A stretch of DNA of 64,000 bases from Rallus limicola (Eukaryota > Chordata > Aves > Gruiformes > Rallidae): NCBI GenBank assembly GCA_022605955.1, contig JAKCOZ010000005.1:45684950-45748949 (forward strand), in the 5' to 3' direction. A program made the translations under genes and the position numbers. The notes under the pieces were generated by a model. It saw only the letters and a list, made by a program, of their open reading frames with translations. It was not told the origin of the DNA and did not search any database. Shown piece by piece: positions 35,841 to 48,699 of this stretch (position 1 is the stretch's first letter; every line of letters starts with the position of its first letter).

Positions 35841-35950
35841 CATAGAATCACAGAATGCTTTGGGTTGGAAGAGACCTCAAAGATCATCTAGTTCCAATCC
35901 CCTGCCATGGGCAGGGACACCTTCACTAAACCAGGTTGCCCAAAGCCCCT
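35841..35950 (-). mobile_element. CR1 LINE 3' end, short copy
   Basis: On the plus strand it starts with the reverse-complemented tail CATAGAATCACAGAAT, then TTTGGGTTGGAAGAGACCTC, AGATCATCTAGTTCCAA, a CCTGCCATGGGCAGGGACAC block and CCAGGTTGCCCAAAGCCCC. These are the standard CR1 3'-end landmarks of a different subfamily from the copies at 11.3 and 25.0 kb. It is truncated after about 110 bp. Confidence 0.93.
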
Positions 35951-35954
35951 GGAT

Positions 35955-36049
35955 AAAGTTGGTTATTATAAGTCCCTTTCAACTGAGCTAAGATATTCTT
36001 TCTATTCCATTCCATTCCATTCCATTCTATTCTATTCCACTCCATTCTA
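35955..36049 (+). repeat. Possible second CR1 3' end passing into (ATTCC)n
   Basis: AAGTCCCTTTCAACTGAGCT at 35971-35990 resembles the CR1 box GGTCCCTTCCAACCTGAG in plus orientation. Where the ATTCTATG tail should be, there is an ATTCC/ATTCT pentanucleotide array (about 35998-36049). The array itself is certain; its origin from a CR1 tail is inferred from position and sequence similarity. Confidence 0.5.
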
Positions 36050-39000
36050 AACAATGGAATAGTCCCCTTTATGAGGACTGATGAAGTCAACAGGAAGCTT
36101 GACTTTCCTTATGGATACCAAAAGCCAACTGTCTTGGGCGTACACTACTGGGATTCACCAGATACAATTTGGTTGCACAAAGAAAATTATATCTAAAATT
36201 ACAGCTAAATCAATGTGTAATATAAGCCAAATATCTTTTAAAGGAATAAGAGGGAGTGTTTCACATTCATTTCTCAGGTAGTCTGCAATGTCCCATCAGC
36301 ACTATAATCTGTGAAGCATCTGGGGCTGATCTGAGGCTTCTATTCCAGCAGATGTGCTAGGTAATTTACCCCTTCTCATGTGCAGCAATGTGGACACTGC
36401 CTGAGGAATGACCCCGTGATTTTCCACCTCAGATATTCATTGTAAGGAAGGCTCTGTTTACTCTTCTTTTTATGATTTCTGATTTTTTCCCTCTTCCACC
36501 TTAGGTGGAAGCTAAAAGAACCCGAGCTTTTGAGGGAGATTCCAGTGCACACCAGCATTGACACAGCCACTTCATCCTGGTGGCAACTGTTGGGTGGATG
36601 ACAGCTGTAGGGACAGCCCTGGCATGGTCCAGCTGCAGAAGGTGCCTATAGAAGGTGAGAGTGGTGCAGTCTGGAATATCTCTCGGTCCGCCCCCTAGGA
36701 GCAGATAATTTTCATCTACAGCATGGTAAAGGAGGATACCAGGGAGGTAAGACCATTGTGTAAAATGATCTCTGTTTCATTTCATCCGATTCAGCCCAGT
36801 GAAAAATTAGTCCTACACCCACCATCACACTTAAAGGGATATACTACTTTTAACATGTGAGAGGAAGAACAGGGGGAGGATGAGAGATGAAAAAGAAGAA
36901 CTGTGATAACTATGGGACCTAGAAGCTATAGTGTGCTCAATTAATTAGAATCTTCACTTGTTTAAAAAAATGGTCTCTCTGTGCACGTATTTAAAAACTG
37001 GTAATAAAATATCACTACTGTACCACTATGGAGTCTCTTTGAGATGCTCGATGAAATACTTGAATTACAAAGTAACAATTTCTATTGTTAGGAGTTGCTG
37101 CTATTCACTTTTTATTGATGTCATAAAGTAGGTATTTATGAGATGAGGTTATTAAGATCAATAGTATAAATGGAACACCTAATTCTCTCTTTTTCAGGCC
37201 AGCACAAAGCATTTCTCCGGTGGAATCTGTGAGAATAAAAGGTGACTGGATACTGTCAGTTAACCCTAATCCAAATGCAAAGAGCTCACCCTATTAACAA
37301 TGAGTCATTTTTTACATGTTTCTTAGATCTAAAACTATCTTGTCCCTAAGTAGCCTTTATGAAATATACAGATTTGAATTCATTGCAGGACTGGATTTGC
37401 TACATTTACAACTAACACCAAAACTCTATTTTTGCCTTTTTTAAAATAAGAAAAAGAAGATGTAACAATTTATTTTAAAATTAATTTAGTGATGTGTTTT
37501 TAATAAATATGATCCTTCTTTGTGCAAAGTCTTTTTGCAAGGACCAAAAATCTCATATTATAGGGTTGATACTCAGTTTTCCCATCTACTTCAGAGAAAC
37601 TATGGTGTGGGCTAGATTAAATCTATATTCCAATGAAGAACTGAACCTGTTATTATACAATTTCATTACCCAGCTCAAGTTGCAAAAGGCAATGTTTTTG
37701 AGCCAAATGTAGTCATCAAATTCTCTCAACTATCTAGTGATCTCACTCTTGTTTGTCATTTGCCTTTTTCACTTGTAATCGGCAGCATCATCAATCACTG
37801 CTAATTTAAGCTCATGATTAAATAATATCAGCTTAGTTCAGTGGTCATCATTAAGGAAAAATATTTGCCAACAGCTGATCATGTTGTTGTTCCTAATGAC
37901 TCTGCTTCCTGATTTCTACTCTACAAGCACTTGCTAACTTCAATAAGATTTACACATGGGAGCAAGGGTTTGAAAAGTTCTTTAATCACGAGATGTTGCA
38001 GAAGATGGTGTGTGCTCTCCATCGTTAAATGAAGAAAAATCTTATGGAGGGATTTTTTTCAGGTTTATATTTAACAAAATATGTATAAAATTTGGAATAG
38101 CTTCAGCAACAGGAAAAAAAAAATAGAAGCATATAATCATTCCAGTATCGTTCAATACTCTGTGTTAATGATTTTTTTTACAGATGTGTTTTTTTAAGAA
38201 TGCAAAGAAAACTTTAACATATTATTTCACATCAAAAAAGATTCGTTATTCTTTATCTTCATCATTTTGTTTGTAGTATAGAACAATGAGTTATTTGAAA
38301 CTGTTATCAAACTGAGACATGAGTTTCTACTATAGCTCTTCCCAATGCAACTGTTGAATGAAAGAAAAAAAAAGCTTGGTACCTCATACAGTTTTTCTGT
38401 GTGCTTATGCATAAGTACTTTGTACCCATCAAAGTGTTACTGTGTCTGTTATCAGACACAGTAAATTTGCTATGAAAATTAAAGTACATAATCATTGCAT
38501 CCCAACACTAACAGTAGTAATTGACTGGTAAAGTCTTTTCCATCTGCCTACAGACCTCTAAAGGTTGCAAAAATCATAGACTTTATCAACAGGTTTTGCA
38601 GTGTCAGATATTGCACATCAGCATGTCTGGTGACAGGGAAGGGTGTACAAAGCAGTGCTGGGCTTGAGGAAGAGATGCGGTGAAACTCAGCTCTGTGGTG
38701 TGTCCTCAGACACAGACCCACACATGCACAGGGCTCCTGCTCAGCCCTCTTCTCTGTCCTGGGGCACGTTCCTCCTGGGTCTGCAGACAGGTGCTGAGTA
38801 ACCTTTATGCAAAGCTAACATTTGTGTCATGCTGAAAACTATTTGAAGAGGAAAAGACCCCTGCTTGTCTGCCAGGCTGTCTTTTCCCCATACTGTACTC
38901 AAAGCTTCTTTACTGTTATGTGGCAAAGTGTGAATCAGAGGGAATAGGGCACAAAACCGCTCTAGACGGCAAATCTGAGTAACAACATGAAAGCTGCATA

Positions 39001-40335
39001 CTGTGCAGTACCATTATATGACTTCAAATCTTTTGTTCCAGAGAACATTATATACCTATTACATGCTTAAATACAGGCATTGCTATAGCATAATTAAAAT
39101 GTTTGTGATTACAGAAATAAAAGGAGAAGTTAAAAAGCAACACTCTATTACTTCTATAAGGCTGCTAAACCTTGGCTGTAGGCACAGAAAGAAAAGCCAC
39201 CAGCATGAGGCAATGAGTGTACAGGCCTTTGGCTCCCTCTGAAAAACCAAGCTAAATGTTGAGGGGCAATTTCTGTTGGTATGTAGCTGTAAAAAAGTAC
39301 TTTATCTTAGTTCTACATATATGGCTCTTTGAACCTGTTTCTGCACCTGAAATGCTCCCGTAGACCTGCCACAGGGCACTGGGTCTAGTAGGAGCTATGC
39401 TATTCTATGGTAATACCTGTTAACCTGTGGTAGTGCCTACTGTAGATTCTTTTCCTCTATTGAAAAAAGCTGTACATTTTGTCAAAAATGTAAAAGGTAT
39501 TGATACTGAAATACTTTAAATTTTAGTTTGAGTCTTGGAGACCTCGAATTATTTCCCTCCCTTCCCCCCTCCTCTCCCCCCCCCCCCCCCCCCCAAGAAA
39601 GTAAACAATAATTTCCATTTAGAAACAAAAAAAAAAAATCCACAGGGAAATTATTTTATTTCTAACTTTATAGATAAGTTGCCACAAACACCATGCATTT
39701 TTATGCTTTGTCTTATTTAATAATTCCAGAGAAGTCCATAAGTGAGATTGTTGCCACAATTGGGAATCCTTGGTTTAGCTGACAAAGACCTAGTTAAAAT
39801 GTCCTTAAGGATGTAGGACTTTGTCCATCTTTTCCAATCTGATCCCAGAAGATGCTTGGGCTATATTATTTTCTATAACAAGTTTTGCCAGAGTCTCTAG
39901 AGGGGACCACCTCCTTAAAAGGACAGCATAATAATCTAATAAAAATCCAATCTATGGAGATCCATTATTGTGCAACTGGGAAAACCAAACAAGATACTAA
40001 TATAAAAACCTCAGTGAATTCCTCGGTGCATTATATGTACTACAGCATTTACAAATGACCACATGGATCTTGTAATATCATCTCCTGCGGAGAGTTTCTT
40101 TTATAGGTCCCTGTGGACTGAAATGCTTAGACACAACAGAAGTGAACAGAGGGGCCAGTTGTAGGTTTAACTGTGAATTCTTCAGTTTTATAGGCTTCTT
40201 TGTTAGCCATATCATTGCTTTAAAAATTGTTTTTGTATTTAGTAGTAGGGGAGCTTGACCTGAACATAGTAACCACACGTGTATCCCTTTAAGTAAACTC
40301 TGAAGCAGATTGCAAATTCAAGTGTAGAGAGTTAT
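36050..40335. other. Noncoding, with a poly-C tract
   Basis: No frame over 80 codons. Slightly GC-richer patches at about 36580-36720 and 38690-38800 have no coding or repeat signature. The poly-C tract at 39576-39594 is listed separately. Confidence 0.45.
39576..39594 (+). repeat. Poly-C homopolymer (19 C)
   Basis: An uninterrupted run of 19 C, preceded by a C/T-rich tract from about 39552. The minus strand is a 19-G run able in principle to form a G-quadruplex. Its length in an assembly should be treated with caution. Confidence 0.9.
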
Positions 40336-40339
40336 TAGC

Positions 40340-40690
40340 TCTGTGAGTTAAGATGTCATTAATTGCCCAGGAAGGGCAACATTGTCAATTGTCATTAACA
40401 CATTTTTATGCTGGTTCTTTAGAGATCAGAAGCTTTAACCTGGAAATGGCATTGTGATTTAAATCTCTTTAACGTTTTTAAGAATTGGTCATTTCTTTAT
40501 ACCAGATTGCTCTTTGAGGCGAGTCCTTCCTTTGTTCACCATCTGTAAATTGCCTGTATGTGGACCTCACTTAAGAAAGGAGAAAAGGATCCTTTCAATT
40601 GTTTCATGAGTTGCTCAGATCTGTCATAAAACTGTCACTTTGTATTATTGCTTAAATGTTGGCTGCAGGCTGCAAAAGTATGTCCGTGCA
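40340..40690. promoter_or_regulatory. Candidate conserved noncoding element
   Basis: A non-repetitive block with TTAATTGCCC and two CATTAA sites, and a perfect inverted repeat TTGCCC-AGGAA-GGGCAA at 40363-40379. Moderately balanced composition without mobile-element decay. The regulatory role is inference. Confidence 0.2.
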
Positions 40691-43125
40691 GCACTCACCC
40701 AGCTCAGGTGGGGTTTATAAAAGGGAAATTGTTGCTCTTCAGGGAGATACCTGTTAACCTCATTCATTTGTAACACTGGTTACATATTTTGGCACTCACC
40801 TGTGCAGTCTGATACTGACAGAGCTTTAGCCAAGATGAAGTAGGTAGGCAATATTTACATAAGGTTTGCAGAAAGTGCTAGATCAAAGCAAACTTTATTA
40901 ACCAGACCTGAGCTCTTTCAGTATCAACCAGTGGCTTTTTGCAGGAAAAGCCTCGGATCATCTACCGCTTTATCAGTATACAAAGGTGGGGTGCAGGTGA
41001 TAACGGGACTCAAAATTAGCAGTTCCTACTTCACAAGCATTATTCTCTTCTGTTAGTCAGATGTCCTTTACCAGGTTACAGGTTGTGTGAAACAGAAGGT
41101 GGAAAACAAGGAGCTTGTCTTGAGAGATGTTTCACAACTTCAACTCATACAAATGAATTCCCAGAACAATGAGGGATTCACTCAACACCTCATTGGACTA
41201 GGTTCTGTATGACTGTGTGCATTTTGCTTTACAGGCACAGAATAACCACTAAAAATGTCAAACTGAATTTAACAATATCGTAAATATGTTGCATGCATAC
41301 GTAGCTTAGATTCGTTTAATGCCTCATATTCAAATCTAATTGTATTTAATCTGGAAGGTATTTTTTTACAGTTAGCATTGTGTTAGGAAGTTCAGTGAGA
41401 AAAACTGCAAAAGACAAAAGTTAACCTGAAGTGTATTAATTTTTTATTCATTATGTAGTCATTATCATTATGGAGGAGCTGGTTTTGCATTGAATAATTA
41501 CTGATTTCTGCCAAAGTCTTTGCACAGATTCCTCCTATGTATGGTAGGATTCTGGCACATAATTGGAAGAAAAGAATTAAAACCAAATGAGAGATTTTAT
41601 CATGACCATCAAGAGAAAGAATTGTGTTACCTGAGCTGTGTAGCTCTCTGCTTAAGGAGCAAGAGACTATAAGCAGAAGTGTGGAAATACAAGATCAGGT
41701 GGTAGAGGTAGGCAGCCATTGGACTAAAGCTGAACTGAGAAATTGTCTATCTCCAGGAACATATTTGAGGAAGCTCTATCTGAACTTTCTGAGGTCTGAG
41801 ATCATTTGTAACTTCTAACACAAGACAGCCCAGTAAGAAAGCTACATGGCACTGTCATTCAATACCAAATATGTCTGGCTCACCTTTGCAGTGCTTGAGC
41901 AATTATTCCATTACACACTGCATCTACTGCACGTGTGGTTCACAGATACGTTGTGGACATGCTGTGAGTCTAATGATCCATCTCTGCTGGTGACTAATGC
42001 TAATATGGAAGGTGTCAACAAGAAGGAATAAACCAGTATATGAAAAAGTAATGATTTCTGTGATTTTGTTGTGGAAGCAGATTTTTCCAGTGTCTTTAAA
42101 GTCGTTTAAACTATACTGTTGCAAGCAGATAATTTTTGCACAGGACGGAAGTACCCACTGCAACCCAAAACTGTCTTATGGTAATTTGTTATTTTACAAC
42201 AGTTCCACCATGGTTATCCTCCTCACTGTATCATCATGCATTTCCTTTTCAGGCATGACATACTGCTGCCTCACATCATGCCTTTCCTTGGACACTCCTT
42301 TTCTTGGGCAAAAGGGGAGACTATTGCACGGTTTCAGGCTGTTGGCTTGTCTAGGGATTTCTGTTGGGACAAACATGGAAAAAGGAACATACCCAGTTTA
42401 TCCTTACCTCTGGACCTCCCTCTCTACCGCCAGACTACCCATATTTTCTGTTCTAACTTCCAACCCTACTGTGACACAGCAAGACACTTGGATTTTTTCC
42501 CTGATTACATACAAGCTTTGCAATATAACTGCAGTATTGCAGGCTGGGATTTCATATATTGTAATCAAGTATGATCAATTCACCGCAGGTGCTATGGCAG
42601 GCAGAGAATGATGCAGTCCCTGTTTTCTAAGTGCTCCCAACCTAACCTCTAAACATCGCTACCAATAGGGTGATTGGCAGTGCTTTCTATATTGCAAGGA
42701 GATAATTGTGGTGCTATGGTATAAGCAAGAGAGTCTTATTCTGTATTTTTGCTGTTGTGGGAAAAAATTCTGATAAGAGCCATATGGGGTAAAAGACTAG
42801 GGTTACAGCAATACAATTACAGGGTTGTTTTATCCAAGTATAGGTGTGACTGAGATGACAAGTGAATTTTTCTGCCATATATGTTTGCAGGCAAAAAATC
42901 CAAAAGAGAGTAGACTTTCTAACTCAACTTACTGTGACCACTGAAGAACAGGAGAATATTCAATGAGGAATTAATGTTATGAAGAGGTTTAGTATTATAT
43001 AGCACATGGCACACCAAAGATTCCTAGCTCTTAGCTCATGATAATCCGGATAGAATTTAACCTACAAAACTTAAAAGGTGAGTCTGCATTACTTCTAAGC
43101 AGAGGAAAAAAATCTGGTTTATACT
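40691..43125. other. Noncoding, with the longest open frame of the window
   Basis: Contains a 204-codon plus-strand frame at 41997-42611. The start context is poor (C at -3 and C at +4), the product has no recognisable domain, and a 112-codon plus frame and a minus frame overlap it, so I do not call a gene. No repeat was recognised in the block. Confidence 0.4.
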
Positions 43126-43130
43126 GTCAT

Positions 43131-43205
43131 TCAGGTCCAACCCAAAGCTCTTAAAGTTAACAGGTCTCTTTCCCTCGATTTCAGAAGGCTTTGGATCAGG
43201 TCCTG
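43131..43205. repeat. Ancient palindromic repeat, both arms present
   Basis: The left arm is TCAGGTCCAACCCAAAGCTC. The right arm is GGCTTTGGATCAGGTCCT, whose reverse complement AGGACCTGATCCAAAGCC aligns with the left arm. The inner segments (CTTAAAGTTAACAGG against CTTCTGAAATCGAGG in reverse complement) also align. This is the layout of the amniote element with ends GGGCCTGATCCAAAGCCCAT, also seen at 31048-31088 and 55790-55860. Confidence 0.65.
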
Positions 43206-46200
43206 ATAGTCACAACTCCAAACTGTGCAATATGTAAAAGTGTCTTTTTTAAGTGCTTCTTGCAATCAGATAAAACTCTTTCCTAAATGGCATCATTCAA
43301 TATACAGATTGTAGCAGGTAATTGTAATTGTAAATTACTGTAGCAAGCTTAGAATCAACTATTTAAGTACTCACCTGGCAAAACTGCAAAAGCTAACTTT
43401 TTTCCTCCTTGCTTTCCAGTATATATTTCATTTTTCATGGCTCCTTAACTCAGATATTGCAGTGGGCAATTTGGATTGAAACTTGGCATAGAAGTTGTCA
43501 GCCTCCAAGCAAATATTTGTCATTTAAAAATCATGAGGCTGTTGAGTAAAACTTGGCAAACTGTTCTAAAACTGCATATATGGCAACTACATTTGCAAAG
43601 CATTAACACACAGGGTATGCACACTTTCTGGAAAAACACACTCATGCACATGTGTGCAAACACACAAGATAAGTAAATATTATTTTCTTGCTCATCAGTA
43701 CTCTTCGTAATGTCTCGCTGATGATTGCATTACAGAGATCTGAGTGTGGGCATCATTTTGGATGTTCCTTCCATAACAAGGACTACTTGGTATTTTATAT
43801 TCACCAACATAATTGAGTCTAATACCCTCAAAAAGGGGTCTTAAAGACTAATATGCACACAGGCATACATTTTGATAGGACACCCTTCAAATATATGGAA
43901 ACAGAAGCATAAAAGGTAAATTTATACTTTCACAAATAGTATAAAACTGTAGAGTATCAGGTTTTTTACAAATGTCTCAACAAGGGGAAAACAGAATGAA
44001 AGGACAGAGGTATTTCAAGACACTCCATGCTACCTAACAATTATCTAGTTTTAATTACCAATTTACAGCTTCATCTTGCCAGCTGCAGAAACACAGAGAA
44101 GCCTTTGCTTTTGTGAATGTAATGAAAGTTGAGGCTGACCAACAGCTATAAGGACTTCTCAAAATGTTTTATGTTGAGCTCTTTGAACACACCCTCTTGG
44201 TGCTTCATGACCAGCAAATGAGATGTTGCAATGGATAGGAGGAACTCACAGCCAAGGATCTGCTGCCTGAAGTTGGGGAGAAAATAAAGGATAAGAGTAG
44301 TAATGAAATGTACTATTCATGCCAAAACAGACACGAGGGTCTTACAGTCAGCACACCACCAAAAAGCATGACCCAAAAAGATTGTATGTCTACTCTCTGC
44401 CAGTGCAAAGATTCTTTATCAGCTTTCTTCTTCAATGACTGCAAGTGACTCAATGTATTAACTCATATGGCAGACGCTACACTAGAACAAAAAATAACCA
44501 TTTGAATTTGGGGCAGATTGGAAGCTTTAATTTAAAAATGTCCGTGCTTGTCAATTCAATTAGATGAGAATTTACTGGCAAGACTAGCTAAGTAAGTCTT
44601 GCCAAAATATAAGAAAAAGACAGACTCATCAGATAACTAACTAAGGCAGGTACAACCCACCAGGATAAGCATTTCCCATTGCTTTATAAGATTCCTCCCC
44701 TGCATCCATATGTCACTATTGTCCCATCCCTGTCTTGGGAAAAGGTTCTGCCACTGCAAGCTGCTTATTTGCCATCTCACTCCTCTTTCTGTGTCATTCT
44801 ATTATTTTCTCTTTTATTCTGAGATGATGGAGGGACACAGTGAGGTGCTCGTGTCTGCCCATCTCTAGCTGCCTACTCAACTTATGACCTAATCGCTGTA
44901 CTTTCCAATAGCCAAAGCTAGAAGGTATTCCACAGGTGTGAGAGGACAGACCACTACTACCAAACGTCTTTCCTAAAGGTCTTTACAGAGAACAGCACTG
45001 GGTTGTTTTTTTGGTTTGCCTGGGCTTGGGCTGGGTTTTTTTTGAAAATTCTGTATGCTAAAAAATTGAGCTGTGATTATGTGGTATACACCTAATTAAA
45101 ATGTACTATAATTGTTGAAGTATTTTTCTGAAGTAATTTTCTTTTTCAAGTGACAGGCTTACCAGATGATAAAACTTGTTTTGTGTTTTCTCTGCCTTTG
45201 CCAAGAAGCTCAGGGCTAAGTACAGAGGGTGGGGTCAGTCCTGGACATCAACCCCTCCATCCCCTCCCCCTCAACCTACCCACCAACCCCCTGTGAATGG
45301 CAGCATTTTTCACTAAGCTCTCATGCTCAAGGCTGAAGTCAGGCTTTTTGCCAAACACTCAAGTCCAAGACAAATAGCCTATGTGGGTGTTTTGTGCACA
45401 AAGATGACTGAGGTTCATTTTAGTTAGATGGATAAATCTTTTGAAATCTGGCTTGTTAGAACTGACTATATTATAGATCAGAGTTAGCTGCTTATTGAAA
45501 AGCACTGTGAGAGGAATGTAAATTACCCATGAATCAGAATGACCTGGGAGTGAAGCACCAATGGTTCTCGGTGAATGCATTGTCACCTATTCTCACAAAC
45601 AATGCAACCATTTATGTACAGTGGGTTCATTTTTCTTAAATGACCATGTTCAAGTTCTGTCTTTTTTAGTTTGCAGAAAAATGACATACAGATGTATGGA
45701 ATTTGCAAGAAAAAATTCAAAACACCCTAAATCTCCTGACTTTTTAAAAAAAATCTTTATTTAATATGCCTCTACTACGTAAGGCGTATTTTCTGGTGGA
45801 GGCAGGGTTGAAATTTCCTTATAGGTGAAAAACGCAGATGATTCTAAGCCTCATTTAGACCCTCATGCTCTATGGGGCCCAGAATAGCTTTATGTACCAG
45901 AGATGGTGTGTTTGTTTTTTTATTTATTTATTTTAATGTCAGCAGCTGAACCTCTGTTTTATTAAATGTCATACTGCCCTCAATCCTCCACAGGTTGCCT
46001 CCAAAACACAGAGCATTCCTGACTCATCTTGTGCCTACTAGTTCCTTTTGCCCCTTCAGGTCTCTCCTCTAACTTGTTTCTCACTGTTTTTTCCATACCA
46101 ACAGAGAAAAAAAAAGAGTATGTAATCATTCATAATTGCCCAAAACTCTGGAATCCAGAAAGGGCAGTCTGGGATGTTATATTGTATGATAATTCAAGGC

Positions 46201-48695
46201 AAGAGAAAGCATCCACAAAATACAGCATCTCCTGCATCAAAGGTAAATTACTACAGTTAAAAATTGTTGTATTCCATACAGGGAGCCAGTATTTACCCTT
46301 TCCATTCTCTTGCATGGGAGAATGGTTCTATTTTCATTCTGAAGTTCATCTCCAACTCACTTAGCAGCAAAACTAAAAGAAGTTGTGTTGTTGAAAGGTA
46401 CCACAGCCTACCATGGTCCACAACCATGATGAAAGTACAACTCTATGATGTATTTCAGTTGCACTGTGTGAGAACTGTCAGTGTTTGTTCAACCCTGTCT
46501 TCCCTACTGAGATTGCCAGTCACACTGGGAGTTGATACATGTTATTGTCACAAGGCATTGTCATTGAGGGACACTCAAGTGAGTTGAGTTGGGGTCACAG
46601 GCAGAGCTCTGAGGTTAGCACACCACTTCACTAAGCTGGTGTATACTGTTCGTCAGCATTTAATTTGATAAGACTTAACCCTGAGAGTGATGCATGGGTA
46701 TTCTTTTGCTACCATGCAGTATCTCTGTAGTGCACCTAGTGTGCCACAGAGGCACACCTCTAGAGCCAAAGCAAAGAAATTCTGGGGGATGTGAGTTTGC
46801 ATAGCCTAGGACATGGGCTAAAAAGCCCATTAGAACACAAGGAAACCAGAAGACTGTAAAAATTTCTGTTTACTGATGACCCAGGTTGCATTTGACCCAA
46901 CAATGATGCAAATAAAACCTTGTAAACTTTGGTCTTTGTTGATTGATATGGTGTTGACAGCACCCTAATGGGAAGAAGCATAAGAGTTAAAGCTGAACCA
47001 GCAACCTTAATTCTGGCATTACCTAAATCTTCTTGCTCTACTTTGCAGCTATTAAATACTGCTATAATTAAAATATTGCATGTTGGTTTAATTTTATTTT
47101 TATAACACTATCTAGAGGCTACTTTTGTGCAGCAGTGACCATCAAAACCATGCTCCCAGAACAACTAGAGTAGATATTAGGTTTTTTTATTCCTTGTAAA
47201 GTAAATATTTCCAAATAATCAACAGCAGCTACATGAAGAAACACAGCACGTTCTGTGAAACAGACATGAATTTGCCATGTGTTTCCTTTGCCCAGCCATG
47301 AACAGCAAGCCATGCAGTGCAGTGCACGGTTCATGTCACCTGATGTGCTGTTCCTTTCTCCCCACCATCAAGGTGGCTTTCAACCTGTAAGTAACAGTTG
47401 CTAATAGGTCTGTTTCACAACTTTTTCTTCAAAGGCTCCTTTCTGTTACACTCCTGGCATCTGTTTCTTTCCCCTTAGGAGCTGCTTAACCTAGGTGCAT
47501 AACACTGTTTTATAGAGAATCCAAGGGCTGATCCAGCATCCACCAAAGTAATTGTTAATACAGTTCAGTGTATTAGCCAAAGTAAAAGACATATAAAGAG
47601 AGACAGGTCATACTGATAGCTTTATCTAGACACTCTCAGAGGTGCATGAAGAGGCACAGTGACAGAAGGACTACGGCTATGGGTCATGCAAATCGCCCAT
47701 GCCTGCTTGTCAATAGTTTGATTTGCCACAAACAGCAGGTTGTTACAGTCCCTGTGGTTTCTCCGTACCATCACTAAGCACATTTTTTCCTTCCTCGGTT
47801 TGAGAGAGAAATCTCATTGGACCCAAAAGTTTTTCTGGAGGCTGTTGCAAGACTTTGTCCTGGCATTACTGGACAGTGGATCAGGCACCAGAGAAGTTGC
47901 TGAGCCAAATGAATTTTATGCACAAACATTGACCCATTTCTGTATTGTCTGGGACCTGTTTCCCAAATATCAATGTTAAATTGCTTTTGGCCTGTGCAAC
48001 AGGTGTCCTAGCACTTACAGCTACACACTGGGAAAAGAACCTTAATTCTGGGATTTCACACCTGATTTCATCAGCTTTCTGTACAACCTCTTTGTTCATG
48101 TTTTTAAAGCTGTAATTGCTACCTCTTTTTATGTCTCATCATCTGAAGCAGTACAAGGTTTAGTGTATAGGCAGGCCAACCACAAGCAGCTGAGATACAG
48201 CTCTCAGCTGAGACTTGATAAATGCACGTATACATGCTTCTAACCTGTTGCAAATATGAAACGAAACTGATTGCCTGAAACCAAACTCACAGTGGATTTA
48301 AGCCACTTCCTGGGTAACCTGAGCTTGTTTGGTTTTCACATGCATTAGATCTACATGGACATGTCTCAGCAGAGGGGCTGTAAGTGTAAAGGACTATCTC
48401 TGTTAATCAATGCAAATCACCAGTCAGGCCTCTAGTTTGTGATATGTTTGGGACAGGACCAGGTTTTGGCTTTGTATTTAAGAGAACTTGTGCAATGAGT
48501 CTTAGTCCATTACTAAAGTTAGAAGGTATCAAAGTGATAATGTAACAAGGTATATAAACATTACTATTTTGATGTTGTGAGTAGCCTTGTAAGATCGTTT
48601 TACAGTGAAGGTTAATTCATTAAGGTCTGAAAAACACTTGGAGGTCCCTGTAAGAAAGGAGTTAAAGAAATGCAAAAGTCTTGCTTTGGCATCAT
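43206..48695. other. Noncoding, no recognised element
   Basis: Frames up to 111 codons (46029-46364, plus) without domains. An isolated octamer ATGCAAAT lies at 48410-48417 and a 9-bp perfect hairpin with two CAGCTG E-boxes at 48187-48210. A C-rich patch is at about 45245-45292. Confidence 0.45.
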
Positions 48696-48699
48696 GTTA

